64,000 bases of DNA from Raffaelea ambrosiae. Its lineage: Eukaryota; Ascomycota; Sordariomycetes; Ophiostomatales; Ophiostomataceae. The notes under the pieces are model-generated. The model did no database searches. It saw only the letters and a list, made by a program, of their open reading frames with translations, and was not told the DNA's origin. Both the position numbers and the translations under genes were made by a program. Where the stretch lies: contig PCDI01000018.1 in NCBI GenBank assembly GCA_002778195.1, positions 650,908 to 714,907 on the forward strand. Reading direction: 5' to 3'. Positions 39,953 to 51,047 of the stretch are shown here, piece by piece; position 1 is the stretch's first letter, and each line of letters starts with the position of its first letter.

Positions 39953-40108
39953 GGTGTGTGGTTGCGCAGACGACCTTCTCCGTCCTTCTCTTCGCTCCGT
40001 GATTTCTTCGGGGAAATCAACTGGAGACGATGACTACCCCCCGCCCAAGCTCTTGCCGGCTGCTGCTCGCCCCTTCAAGGCGGCCACATGCTTGGCAATG
40101 TCGTCCTT

Positions 40109-40140
40109 TCGTCCTTTCGTCCTTTCGTCCTTTTGTCCTA
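40109..40140. repeat. 8-bp tandem repeat, GTCCTTTC unit
   Basis: Four copies of GTCCTTTC or GTCCTTTT in tandem, downstream of the MFS transporter. Confidence 0.8.
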
Positions 40141-40838
40141 AAGCGTCTCCTTGCGCATGTTGTTGGTACGAACAAAGTGCTCTCGTTGCGGAGCTTCTCG
40201 GTCCAGCAATTGGCTGGCTGGTCGGCTATCGTCTATCTGAGAAAGCTCACCATTTCCCTTAACCTACAAGAACCGCCATCCTATCACCGTTGTTTTGATG
40301 TAATCTGTTTTTTTCTTTTCTTTTTTGGCGCTAACAGGCGGCCACGACGATCCACTCGAAAATCGTTCGGGTCGACGAAAGTACCGAGCATAGAATGGAC
40401 ACATCTCCATGTCGCTGGCGGAAATACTGTCGGGAACTCCATTCCTAGCTCGTATGAATCTCGATGGTAGGGCACAGTCGACGCGGACGTAAAGGATTTT
40501 GGCAATGTGTCGAGAGACAAGCTTCGTGATGCGAGGCAGGGATGCAAGCAAGCCGTGGCTTTGAGCCAAGCAAAGAGCGTGAAAAAAGTGGAGTATGGGG
40601 TGGTGTGAATGGACGAGGAGAGTCGGTCGCGATCCATCGTGCTGGTGTCGAACGCTCCTTCCGTAGATGGCGACGGCGACGTTCTTTCCCCCAGAGCCGT
40701 AGAGGTGGGTTGGATTGTGTGCGTTTTGTGGGTCGCACCAAGTCTGACAAACAGCAAAAAAAAAAGGTACTTGCAATTTTGCAAACGAAACCCAGCCTCC
40801 AGGCGCTCTCTCTCTCTCTCTCTCTCTCTCGAAAGCGC

Positions 40839-43302
40839 TTAGTCGTCTATGTCGTCTCCGTCCTCGGACAGTAGCATCGTGTGTTCGCCCACGGTAGCCG
40901 CGCCGGTAAAGTCAGTGACGGTGTAGACTGTCGTCGTCGTGGCCGTGCTATAGCCGCCTGGGGAGGATTCGGGACGGCCGTCGGAGGTCGGCGATACAGC
41001 GGCCTCGGAGTGGCCGTCGAGGCGGTAGTCGACCATGAGCAGTGCCAGAATGACCACAGGCACGCAAAAGATGACGGCCACAGACAGCAGACTCGTCATG
41101 GACTCCTGGTAGGCGCGGATGATGGCGTCGCGCTCGGGGCTGCCCCACGGGTAGGAGAGGGCGACGACAACGTTGGAGTAGATGGCAGAGGCGTTCTGAC
41201 GGGCGGGCTCGGGGAGGTAGGCGTCCAGCTTGGCGGGCACGGAGTGGCCCCAGATGGCACCCGAGACGGCGGCACCGACGGCAATGCCGGCCTCGCCCAT
41301 GGTGAGGTACGTGGCGGTGGCAGCCGCCACGAGATGCGGCATGGTCGACACGCTCGTTTGGACGCCCAGCTGCGCAGGCACGCTCATCAGGCCGGCACCG
41401 GAGCCGACGAAGATCTGGGTGGCGACAATCCGGACGATGCCGGCATCGGCGGTACGGTACCGCAGCATCAGGCAGACGCCGGTCAGGTAGACGCAGGCAC
41501 CGGCAACCACAAATGCCTTGTAGCGACGATATTGGCGGATGACGATGGACGACAGAACGGCGGCGATGGTCGACGTGAACGAGAAGATCTGGGTGACGCG
41601 GCCGGCGGCCGCGACGGACAGGTTGTGGGCGACCAGCAGGTACGAATAAAAGTAGGGCTGGACCGAGAGATAGAAGACGGCGAAGAAGAAGAAGGCGAGG
41701 CCACAGCCCGCACAGAAGGTGCGGATCTTGAGCAGAGCGAGCGGGATGATCGGATGCGGGGCCAGGGCCGGACGGCTCTCCCAGGCGGGGAAGGCAAACA
41801 CGAGCAAGAGCAGGCCGCACACGATGGACACGACCAGCATGGGGTTGCTCCAGCCGCCCTTGACCTTGGCGGCCAGCGTCAGGGGAAGCAGCACCATGGA
41901 CAGGCCGGCGCTGAGGATGAGCATGCCGACGGCGTCAAGGTCGACCCACAGCTTGCGGAGGGCCGACCGGCTCTTCTTGGAAGACGAGGCGACGCTGTGG
42001 ATCGACCGGGTGCGGCCGGCAATGCTAGCGCCAGCACCGGCACCGACACTGTTGCTTCCACCAAACCCGCCGTGCTGCGAAGACGAGGACGTCTTGGTGC
42101 GGGTCAGGCCGAGGCAGCTGCGGCGACGGGCGCGGCGAGCCTGGTACGAATTCACGAGGAGGGAGCCGCCGAGCGGGAGAAAGGCCAAGGGCAGTAGGAC
42201 GGCCCACATGGCATAGCCCCAGCGCCAGCTGGTGGTGGCCAGGATGGCGGCAGCGATGCTGGGGCCGATCCAGACGGTGACGAGGAAGGGGGTATCAGGC
42301 AGGGCGGACAAGAGGGCGCGGTGTCGGAGGTCTGTGGTGTCGGCGACGAGGATCTGCTGTAGAACCTGCAGACCGGTGATACCAGCCGAGTACAGGATCT
42401 GGGCGGCGGCGAACGTCTGGACGTTGTGGGAGGAGGCCATCTGCACGTAGCCCGTGACACAGAGGAGCACGGCGGCAAGGAAGGCTTCTAGACGGCCAAA
42501 GACGTCGGCCATCTTGGCCATGGGAGGCTTGATAACGGCTGGGGGGGAGTGTCAGCAATGGCAGCAAAAAAAAAAGTCGTGAGGCAGTCGCAGAGAGGGG
42601 AAGACAGGGAAAAATATGGATCGCGAAGACAAGAAACACCAGGCGATAAGCGAAAGGTGAGAATGCTCATGAAGAGCTGGGAAACAGAGAAGAGGACATG
42701 CCCCCAACAAACGCAACAAACACAACAAACGCAACAAACTCACCATTGACCACGCCTTGGACGACTACGACGGTCGACAACAAGGAGTGGTTCTCAAAAG
42801 AGCTGACGGCAAAGGCAGCCAAGGCAGAGGTGACCTGGCCTTCCAGCGAAGTGGTAAAGGCCAGCAAAAAGAGGCCGGCAAAAGCAACGGCCAGCCGACG
42901 CCGGTGGCCGGCCATGTGCACAGAGCGGACGGGTGCGTCGTCAGAAAAGTCGCTGCTGTCGCTGTCGGGATACGATGCGTTGTCGATGTCGGCCGCAGCT
43001 TCGATGGTGGCGCTGTCCTGCTCGTCGTTGTCGTGGTAGGAGGCAAGGGTGCCGTCTGTGCTGCCCAAGGCGTCCTCCCTGGCGTCCCCCACAGTGCGCG
43101 CGCTACCAAGGCGCGATCCACCGCTAGCTGGCCCGCTAGCGGCCATGGTGGCAATGGCGCCGTAGCTCCGAGGCCGAGTGCTGGTAGTGGTCGTCTTGTT
43201 GGTGGTGGCGGCGCTGGTCGTGCTCTGGCCGTCCTTGTCGTCGATGCTGAGCGACGGTAGGAGTCGCGATCGGCTGTCGCTGCTGCCGTGCGGCCGGTCC
43301 AT
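40839..43302 (-). CDS. Siderophore-iron MFS transporter (SIT/ARN family)
   Basis: Two exons, 42744-43302 and 40839-42538, give 752 residues. The intron (GTGAGT..CCCAG) is phase 1 and joins VVQGVVN to AVIKPPMAKMADVFGRLEAF, a family hallmark. ASSHNVQTFAAAQILYSAGITGLQVLQQ and RALLSALPDTPFLVTVWIGP are further SIT/ARN signatures known from fungal Mir, Arn and Str carriers. These proteins import ferric siderophores by proton symport across the plasma or vesicle membrane and usually have about 14 membrane helices. The N-terminal 130 residues are hydrophilic and Ser/Asp-rich. A Ser/Gly/Arg-rich loop follows SYQARRARR, and the C-terminal tail is acidic (EDGDDIDD). A perfect ATCTGATAA site lies 1.9 kb upstream. 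The exact siderophore cannot be told. Confidence 0.9.
42698..42739. repeat. 9-bp minisatellite inside the transporter intron
   Basis: Four to five copies of CAACAAACG/CAACAAACA fill the 5' end of the 205-nt intron (42539-42743) right next to its donor site. Confidence 0.85.
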
Positions 43303-46300
43303 GGCTGCTGCTTGGCTGGTTGTAGGATTCAGTTATGGCTGTAGGCCGGCTGGGTTGGGTCGGGTTGGGAGACAGCGATCTATGGCTGGCTCGGAGGTTG
43401 AAGTATCGTCAAGTTCGTGGCAATGCGTGCGCGCGCTGAGGTCAACGAGGAACAAATCAAAACCAAGGGCCGGCCTTGGAGATGATTTATTTGCTGGAAG
43501 ATCGAGAGGGGAGGGATTGGAAGAGCGCGCACGTGTGCGACACTCAGCTCAAACCCTGTTGGGATGGAGGAAAAAGGGGAGAGGAGACAGGGGGGGGGGA
43601 CGGTGCGTGAGGTAGGGGTCGGAGAGGCAAAAGAAGCAAATAGGTGAATGTGTGAAGAGGCAGAGAGACAGAAATCACGATGGGAAGGGAGGATGAGGTG
43701 AAGGAAGACGAAAAAGAAAGGTGTGAGAAGAAGAACAAGAATAATACAGATGTTGAAAGAAACGCACAGAGCAGGGCACACAAAACAGAGCCCACAGAGC
43801 CGAGAGCACAGCCAGAGGGCGGTCAGAAGCACAGGCTGGCGGCCTTGTTTCCTTTTTGCTGTTTTGTTCCCCTGCGCCAAACCTCGGGCGTCGTTACCGG
43901 ATGCAGACACGCAGTATTGCGAGTATTACGACCAGCCCGGCCAGTGTGACTGGTCATCCCGGCAAGACAGCAGCAGGCATGGCATGGGGGTGTCAAGACA
44001 AATAGGGGCGTCAGACAGGAGGGAAATAGACGAAAATAGAGCACAATGGAGGGAGCCCGGGGGGGGGGGGTCACACACGCGAACCACACACACAAACAGC
44101 CGTAGTGGATGCGAAAGTGGGATGGCGCGTGGGATGGAGAGTAATCATAATAGCAAGAGTGAGATAACTGGAGAGAGAGACCGGGAGAAGGAGAGAGGGA
44201 GGGCGATAATGGGAAGGGCCGCCAGAAAGCGAGAAGCTAACACGACGGGGGCACAGCAAGCGTGGGAAGCCAGAAGAGCCAGAAAGGGAAAAGGGCGTCG
44301 ACGACAGGCACACAAAACAGGCAGCTCGTCAGCTGCTCGTTTGGGGGCGGCCATCAGCTGAGCCGGGGGGCGGATTGGCGAGCCGTGGGAATGGCAGGGA
44401 AGCTGAGCCTGCGGGGACGAGTGCAGGAGTGCTCGAATGGGGAGATGCTCGAACGTGTCTTACAAAGTACGGTGTATCTGACGGCTGGAGGAAAGAAACG
44501 AGGCCGAAAAGCCGCAAAGCCAAGCTGTGAATAATCAAACACGTCGCAATACACCGTACAGGCTGCCAGTGCGCCTTCCCCTTCCATTTCGCGCCTGCCT
44601 AATTTGACCGCGGCGTCGCCTGTCAGGCACAAAGGGAAAAAAGCGAAAGAGAAAAATTGCACATGTCGCGGATTGTCGATTATGCAGGGCGCCACATCTC
44701 CAGTGGCCAGGGTACGACGCTGGCCCCAAGATACAGTCCAGATACACTGGGGAGGATTTGCCAGGCCTGAGCGAGAGAGACACTATTACGCTATTACGCT
44801 TTTCCCGCAACCGCCCGAGCCGGCCCCCTCCGCCGCGACGTGCAGCAAAAAGAGGAGCCAGCGAGGGAGCCTAGCTAGTCTCAGGCGAGATGTTTCCGGG
44901 TGGGCTAGTTAGGCTAGTTACCATGTAAGATGCGCTCGGGCATGCTGGGACGCTGGGGCCACAGGGGGGGGGGGGAGCGAGAGCCCAAGGGTGGCGCCTG
45001 CAGAAGGGCATCTCCATGTACATAGCATGGCTGGGCGCGCGTGCGCAAACTTGGCACCGCTTCCTTCCCTGTGACGCTGCAAGATGGGTGAGGAAAAGTG
45101 CGGGCGGTGTATCTGAACTATAGTTGGTAAACTACTCTGCCACTATTAGGCATCTTAAAACACGAGCACACAATGGCCGACCCAGGCCCGGACGGTGGTG
45201 GGGCCTCGGGCTTTGTTCGCGCTGGTGATTGGCTGGAGATGATCTGATAAAATTGAGATAAGCCGTTTGGCCTCTGCAAAGGGAGACAAAACAGCCCCCA
45301 AAGCCCCCAAAAAAGGCACAACCAAGGCCACAGTCGAACAAACACTAAAGCGGCCCGCTGAAGGCCTTGGAACACCCACTGTGCCCGCTGGATCTCCAGT
45401 TGTCTAACCCTGCTGGACGCCCTCCGTACGAGTAAGACTGCGGCAAGGGATGGGCTTGGGACTAGTGGCATTGTGCATGCCAAGTCGGGAGGGCGTCGCT
45501 GCGCAGTAGCTGGACCCGTGTGCGCGCTGAAGGAAAGGTAAAATAGGCAGCCGAACCCTTGCAGATGCCGCTCCCCCTCCAGCGGTCATCCCGGTCGCTG
45601 AGCCCACTGTACACAGTATTTTCGCTAGCACTTCTGGTTCTATTCTGGCTCTCGGGAATCTGCTCCACAGGGACAGAAATGGAAGCCGCGACCCATGCCC
45701 AACTCACCGACCAACAAGCAGGCAAGCACAGGCCTGCTGCACTACCCGGCCACGTACCCAGTATTTAACCAGCTTGTCTCATTCCTCTCTCGACATTCCT
45801 CCACAACCAAAACTGCATGCCGGAGTCTTCTGATCTCCAACCAAATATCGCCCACACACACACACACACACACTTGCATTGATGACGTATCCTGCCCAAC
45901 CGGATTGAACCGCGGCGTCGGGCTCTCGATGCACAAAACCACACGATTCTGTAGTCGCGTGCATGCCATGCATAATAGAAAAGCAAGATACGAACTTCTT
46001 ACTCGTACATGCCAGATACCGCCACGGTCTCGGGGCTCACCACCGGTCTGGCGGTCGGACCAATGTTTGTACGAGCACCGTGTACACGTCGACTTTTTTT
46101 TTTTTTGCCCACATTGTCTTCCGTCTATTCGATCCTTAACCGGTCGTGTCCAGACGCACGCAAAGAACATGGGAATGATGCATCAAGACATACGCTACTT
46201 GTCAATGTGCATGCAAAAATGTATGTGGAGACACACACGAGACTTGTCAATAGGCATGGCGAAAAAAATATGAGTGGCCATAAACGATACATATAAAGAC

Positions 46301-46668
46301 GCCGTTTGTGGGCTCTTCTGTCCAAGCTCACGTAAGCACGACAGCAAGGTTGGGGGAAAAAATTCTTTGTTTCACACGCAACGTGGGCCGGGAGTCGCAG
46401 CGTGAACTCGATCACGCAAACATAAAAATTCAAAACGGCCGGATGTGAAACCGAGCGAACGTGGTCATCCCTTCGTTGCCCAGCCTCATCCGAATACACT
46501 GACATCATCCAAGCAGGGCTATGTACCCTTTTCAAACCACATGCGCAATGCAAGCATCAATGTATATATCATTACAATGGTAGGGAGGTGCATGACACAG
46601 GCAGGCCGAGAGAGAGAGAGAGAGATAGCCCCATTGCGAGCCATTGCGCCGTCCAGATATAATGTCAT
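43303..46668. other. Intergenic: upstream region of the MFS transporter
   Basis: This 3.4 kb lies between the MFS start and the 3' end of the next minus-strand gene. It is purine-rich on the + strand (pyrimidine-rich in the sense of the transporter) up to about 44300. It holds G runs at 44059-44070 and 44964-44975, a GATA cluster at 45242-45262, a CA repeat at about 45853-45873 and two TACGAGTA octamers (45427, 46000). No gene was seen. Confidence 0.6.
45242..45262. promoter_or_regulatory. SreA-type GATA site plus second GATAAG
   Basis: ATCTGATAA at 45242-45250 matches the ATCWGATAA consensus of fungal iron-responsive GATA repressors of the SreA/Urbs1/Fep1 type. A second GATAAG follows at 45257-45262, and a CCAAT box (as ATTGG) lies at 45228-45232. 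The site is 1.94 kb upstream of a siderophore transporter, a classic target of these repressors. The regulatory link is inferred and the distance is large. Confidence 0.5.
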
Positions 46669-48327
46669 TCAGCCAGCGAGAGCATTCACCTTCTCGTACT
46701 CTTCCCACACCAAGGACCATTCTTCTGCCATCTTCTCGTGCTCGGCGGCGTCTTCCTTTGAAACCGCTGCTGCCGCCTTCAAGCTGTGCAGGTTGGCCAA
46801 TGCCTCGCAGGCTTCAAATGCGCCACTGGCAGCTGCCTGCCGAAGCATCTCTTCCCCTTTTTGTGCCGTCGTGCTGCCGGAGGGCTCGCCTCCTTTGTTG
46901 CTGCTGCTGCTGCTGCTGCTGCTCTGCTCCACTATCGCGATGCCCAGTGCCGTGCGCGCCTGCTTGCTGCCGAGCGCCAGCACGGCCGTCTGTGCTGCCG
47001 ACCAGGCCTCCGGATCGTCTGCCAAGCTGCCCACAGCAACAGCCTTTGTTTTGGCTTTCTGCTGCTGCTCCTGCAGACGCACAATGCCTTCCAGACACAC
47101 CCTCTCCCAGTCCCACTTGTTCGCCCGCGGGACAGTGTCGCTGTCCATTTGGGATTGCATGTCAGCAGCTGCAGCCGCAGTCGCAGAAGTAGCCTCGTCT
47201 GAAAGATACACGGGCGGCAGCGCTTCCCCCACCGTCCGTGCCGCCCGGTACCAGCTCATCGCCAGGTCCGGTCTGTCATCCTGCTCGGCCAGAATGCCCG
47301 CCAGCGTAAACGCATCGGCCTGTATGACGACATCCTGCTCCGAGACAACACGATCACCGCCGCCGATGTTTCTTCTTCCACCTGCAGTACTCGATGGCTG
47401 CTCTGTCGCAGAAGACGACACCTGGAGCGGGGTCCTGTGCTTGCCCATGTACGCGAGGAAGCGCTCCTTGGCTGACGTCAAATAGGCGTCTTTTGTTGCG
47501 CGCTCGTCCCGAAGGCCATGGCCGAACATGCGGAGAATGGAGAGCGTAGACGGCATATAACCGCCGGGCTGAGTGGGAGTTTTGGAGGCCAAGTCCATCA
47601 GGCCTCGGATCATAATGTGGACTCCGAATGAATCAGACGCCCAGTTGACACCGTGAATGAGGGCGACTGCAGCCATGTGGAGTTTGTACGGTGTGAGATC
47701 GTAATCTGCCTCAACGTGTCAGATGGGATGCAGGAACAACCAAGCGAGGGCAGACAGTAAACCAGAAAAAGTCTTCTTTTCCCTATGTTTCTCACCTCGC
47801 AATAGAGAGGTCTCGGAGGGCCGAACGCCCAAGGCGAGGATATCGCGATACTTCTCGTAGATTTCCATGCACTCGTCTCCCGTAAAGGGGCAGTCGGCCG
47901 CTTCAACGAAATCGTCAATCTCGCCTCTTATGGCTTCAATTGCATTGTTCAGCCTCGTCAGATCTCTAGGGCCCGAGCCCGCGGCAGGCGAAGACTGCAC
48001 TGGGGCCAGGCCCCTGGCTACCCGCCTTGCAGTCGGCGAGCGGGCCCTTTTGCTTGCATGACGCCGGGTCTCTCGCGGTACCCATGGCAGTAGAGACGAG
48101 TGCTGAATGGGTTCCGTTGTCGTTGCCAGCGCCAAACTCGGCAGCGCCGCCATCCTTGCTGGTCTTGGTCTTCTTGTCGTTGTCGTCGCTGTCGTCACTG
48201 TCGTCACTGTCGTCACCAGCCCACGAACCACTAATCCTCCTCTGCTCCCCGAGTGGCCTCCCTGGAGACACGGCCGTAGAAGGAGCCGGCCTCCACTGGG
48301 CAGCGCAGCTGCTGGTCTGCCAAACAT
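46669..48327 (-). CDS. Uncharacterised protein, possibly TPR/Sel1-like
   Basis: Exons 47796-48327 and 46669-47705 give 522 residues. The 90-nt intron (GTGAG..GCAG) is well supported because the joined frame runs TSLLRDYDLTPYKLHMAAVALIHGVNWA. The second exon is helical, with repeat-like segments such as AFTLAGILAEQDDRPDLAMSWYRAA and EEMLRQAAASGAFEACEALANLHSL that resemble TPR or Sel1 helices; I do not recognise the family. The N-terminal 100 residues are Arg/Ala/Ser-rich with few acids (RRHASKRARSPTARRVARG), compatible with a mitochondrial presequence. The 5' end is uncertain: three frames are open in part of 47970-48440, and the ATG at 48327 follows a CTCAG that could itself be a splice acceptor. 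It is transcribed divergently from the Utp16-like gene. Confidence 0.65.
48165..48222. repeat. 9-bp minisatellite in coding sequence
   Basis: Tandem copies of ACTGTCGTC and GCTGTCGTC. In the chosen minus-strand frame they give Val-Thr-Thr repeats; in another frame they give Asp-Asp-Ser repeats, so the true coding frame here is not certain. Confidence 0.75.
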
Positions 48328-48949
48328 CTGAGAGCTGTGTGAGTTCCGTTCCGCCGTGAAGCTGGCTTGGACAGGGAAAGCATACGAGGACGTCGTTGCC
48401 AGTAGTGGTTCCAGCAAAGTCTCGGTTTAGAGCCCCACAAGCTTAGTCACTCTGTCTCTTACCAGTCAATCCTTGGGTAGGTTGCTGTCAAAGCTACAAA
48501 CGAAAGTGATACTTCATAGTTGGCCATATTGAAACTTGATATTGACTTCCTCATTTCAGCTTATAGTTGATACTCAAAAGTGCTATTGACATCTTTAGTT
48601 TTGCAGGTATACATCGCCTGTCTCTCTTATTCTGAAGTTGCTCTCACTCCGGAACTACGAGAAGTGGGCCTAGCCAACCAACCACGACTCCCCGATAAAC
48701 CAAGACTTTCAACAGCCAAATTTCTTATCGCAACTTTTTTTTTCGCCTTCCTTTTTTGCTTCAACTCTCAAGGACCCTCAACGACTTCTTTCTTTCTTTG
48801 ACAGCAGTTATAGAGCACGGCTCGTTTGTTTGGAACTACTGTCAAGGCTTTGCTTATATTTATATATACTGAGCTGGTCAATTGCGACTCGAACGCTACT
48901 GCGACACTGCAAATAGTGCGCAGACAACCCGACACACAGAAAAAATACA
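48328..48949. promoter_or_regulatory. Shared divergent promoter region
   Basis: About 620 bases separate the start of the minus-strand gene at 48327 and the plus-strand ATG at 48950. The right half is T/C-rich in the sense of the Utp16-like gene (48725-48800). Upstream exons of the minus-strand gene could also fall here. No specific sites were identified. Confidence 0.45.
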
Positions 48950-50157
48950 ATGTCTGCCCCCTCACAACCAAGGCGCAGGAGCGCTCGCCTCAACAAAAAC
49001 GTCAGCGCTGAAGAGGAGGACGTGCGCATGGATGATGTCTCTGCCAATACGACCGTGCAAGATGCAGTGCAAGAGGAGGAGGCGGAGGAGCACACAACCA
49101 CCACCAAACTGCCCGTGAGGGCCAAGGGCGCCGGCAAGGCTGAGGAGGCGCCACAACAGCCGGAGACAGCGCAGGAGGAGGAGAAGGAAGACGCTGAGAA
49201 CGACGACGAAAGCGGCAGCGACAGTGACGACGATGCTCCCGAGGCTGTTTCGACTGCCCAAGCCGCACAGTCTGCCCGGCTCATGACCAACCTGGCGGCC
49301 AAGCGAAGAGAACAGTAAGTTAGGACGCCGGGAAGGAGACGGCGGGGGAGATTGAGCAGAGATCCAAAAAAGGGATCCAAAGAAGAGCGCAGGAAGAGCG
49401 CAGGAAGAGCGCAGGAAGAGCGCAGGAACTACTGTACAAGTGCCATTTTTTTTTTCGAGAGAGAACCCAAACCCAAACCCAAACCCCCATCCGGCTAACA
49501 AAGGTTTTTTTTCTTTTCACTAGGCACTTGAACGAACAGAAGCGCAAACTCCAGGCACGCGACGCCCGGCTCAAGGCACAGGCCGCTGCCCGCAAGTCCA
49601 AAGAAGAGGAGGAGGAGCAGCGGCAGCAGAAGAAAGAGGAAGAAGAGAGGGCACAGAAGCAGGACGCGGATGACGATGCCGATGACGATGCAGGAAGCGA
49701 GGAAGACGGCAGCCGTGCTGCTCCGGTCGCCGCCTCCTCGAAAAAGGGCAACCACTTGTCCCTTGAGTTCCTCGACTCGGACGACGACTCGGATGACGAC
49801 GACGACAAAGGCCAGACAGATGGGATGGACGTGGACGGCCGGCGTGTCCGCCGCCGCCAGACCGCTCCGCGCGACCGCCAGCTCGGCGGCACCGTCTACC
49901 GCGTGCTGGCGGACCGCGGCCCCCAGACCATGGCCCCCAAGATGAGCAAGCAGTCGCGGAACCATCGGGAATCCCTGCTGCAGCGGCGACGGCCCACGCG
50001 GCCGGCCGTGCAGGGCGGGTTTCTGCGCAAGAAAGCGCTGCCGTCGATGCTGGAGAAGGAGGCGACGATGGCACGGACGCAGCGGAGGCGGCAGCGGAGG
50101 CGGCGGGCGTGGGAGAGGCAGGAGCAAGAGAGGCAGCAGATGGAGTTGCTGGAGTGA
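48950..50157 (+). CDS. U3 snoRNA-associated protein, Utp16/Bud21-like
   Basis: Exons 48950-49314 and 49524-50157 give 332 residues. The 209-nt intron has GTAAGT and CTAG borders and restores the frame as RREQHLNEQKRKLQ. The start ATG has a good context (ACAATG). The N-terminus carries a basic RRRSARLNK patch, then a long acidic stretch ending DDAPEAVS. A charged coiled coil (KRREQHLNEQ to EEEERAQKQ) follows, then a second acidic run and LSLEFLDSDDDSDDDDD. The basic C-terminus includes VRRRQTAPRDRQLGGTVYRVL and KQSRNHRESLLQRRR. This order is that of fungal Utp16-like proteins, nucleolar parts of the U3 small-subunit processome needed for 18S rRNA maturation. The family call rests on remembered composition and short motifs. 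Confidence 0.7.
49383..49430. repeat. 11-bp minisatellite in the Utp16-like intron
   Basis: Four copies of GAAGAGCGCAG in the 209-nt intron, followed at 49464-49487 by CCCAAA hexamers. Confidence 0.85.
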
Positions 50158-51047
50158 GAGAGCCGATGGAAAGAGAAAGGAGAGAAGGGACAGAGCAAAG
50201 AAGAAAAAGAAGGGGGAGAGGGGGGGAAGAAGTTTGCGTGTATGAAGAAGAGAGAGTGAGAGAGGGAGAAGACGCATGCTCTTTCTTTCCGATGACCAAA
50301 AAGTATTCGCTTTCTAGGAGAACGGTGTTTCGTCCGGTTTTTCATTTTCTATTTCTCGATTTTTTTTTTTTTTCATTGTTCTTCCTCAAGCGTTTCTGTA
50401 TTTCGCTGTCTTCGCTGTTAACTACATAGACATTGGTGGGTTTTTTGTTTGCGAATATGGGCATCCTCCTGATGATATGCCAAGTGCTCTTTTGAGTATA
50501 GAAGCTCAGAGTCCGGTGCATATCGTAGACAGCAAATACTGGGGTATCTAGGAGAAAGGCGCTTGGCAAGAGAAGCAGTTGAAGGAATTATAACCGTGTA
50601 TGTCTTGATTTTGGCAGTGTGTCCATCCAAACCAAGGTTGCCTCCTATCTATGTACTAGGTGTATACATGTCCTTCTTGGCCAAAATATACTTTGCTATA
50701 CTCTGACGAGCGTATATATGTGTGTGTGTGTACTTCTCGTCTTTCCGAGGTCCCAATGACAGTACCTAAAGCATCAAGAGATACTTTTCAGACAAACCAA
50801 TAAATAAACAGAAGAAGAAATGAAATGGGTATCGTATCTAAGCGCCGCTTCATGCGTGAACACAAAAAAAAAAGAATAAAAGCCATCCCATATCCTAAAG
50901 CAGACCAAAAATCCGTGATAATACCCTTCCCAATCCGACTCCGGCACCTGCGGTAGGCCAGAGGTGTGTGTGTGTGTGTGCATGTGCGCGTATATAAATA
51001 ACAGAGGGTATTAAAAAAAAAAAAAAGAGGGATTATAAATCTTGTGC
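50158..51047. other. Convergent intergenic region
   Basis: This 0.9 kb holds the 3' ends of the Utp16-like gene (+) and the DUF7729 gene (-). It contains T and GT runs (T run 50360-50373; TG repeats at about 50719-50730 and 50965-50980). No gene was seen. Confidence 0.6.

Larger units (their letters stand above)
17957..40838. other. 22.9 kb gene desert (one tRNA)
   Basis: Between the velvet ATG and the stop of the MFS transporter I find no protein gene. Frames are abundant, but they come from low-complexity tracts. By eye the + strand is purine-rich from about 20640 to 23065, then pyrimidine-rich from about 23105 to 28700. The region holds many minisatellites, tRNA-Tyr at 33548-33633, a hairpin at 37629-37657 and many TACGAGTA and TACATAGT octamers. 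The left part probably contains the promoter and leader of the velvet gene. Long non-coding RNAs are possible but cannot be called from sequence alone. Confidence 0.6.

Noticed and set aside
40881..42197. 438-codon plus-strand frame opposite the MFS transporter
   Set aside because: It is antisense to a well-supported GC-rich exon and encodes only Gly/Asp/Arg-rich sequence.
45213..45232. HapX/CBC bipartite site around the CCAAT box
   Set aside because: The CCAAT is present, but the expected RWT twelve bases downstream is not.
49464..49487. Telomere-like CCCAAA repeats
   Set aside because: Only three to four copies inside an intron; fungal telomeres are usually TTAGGG.
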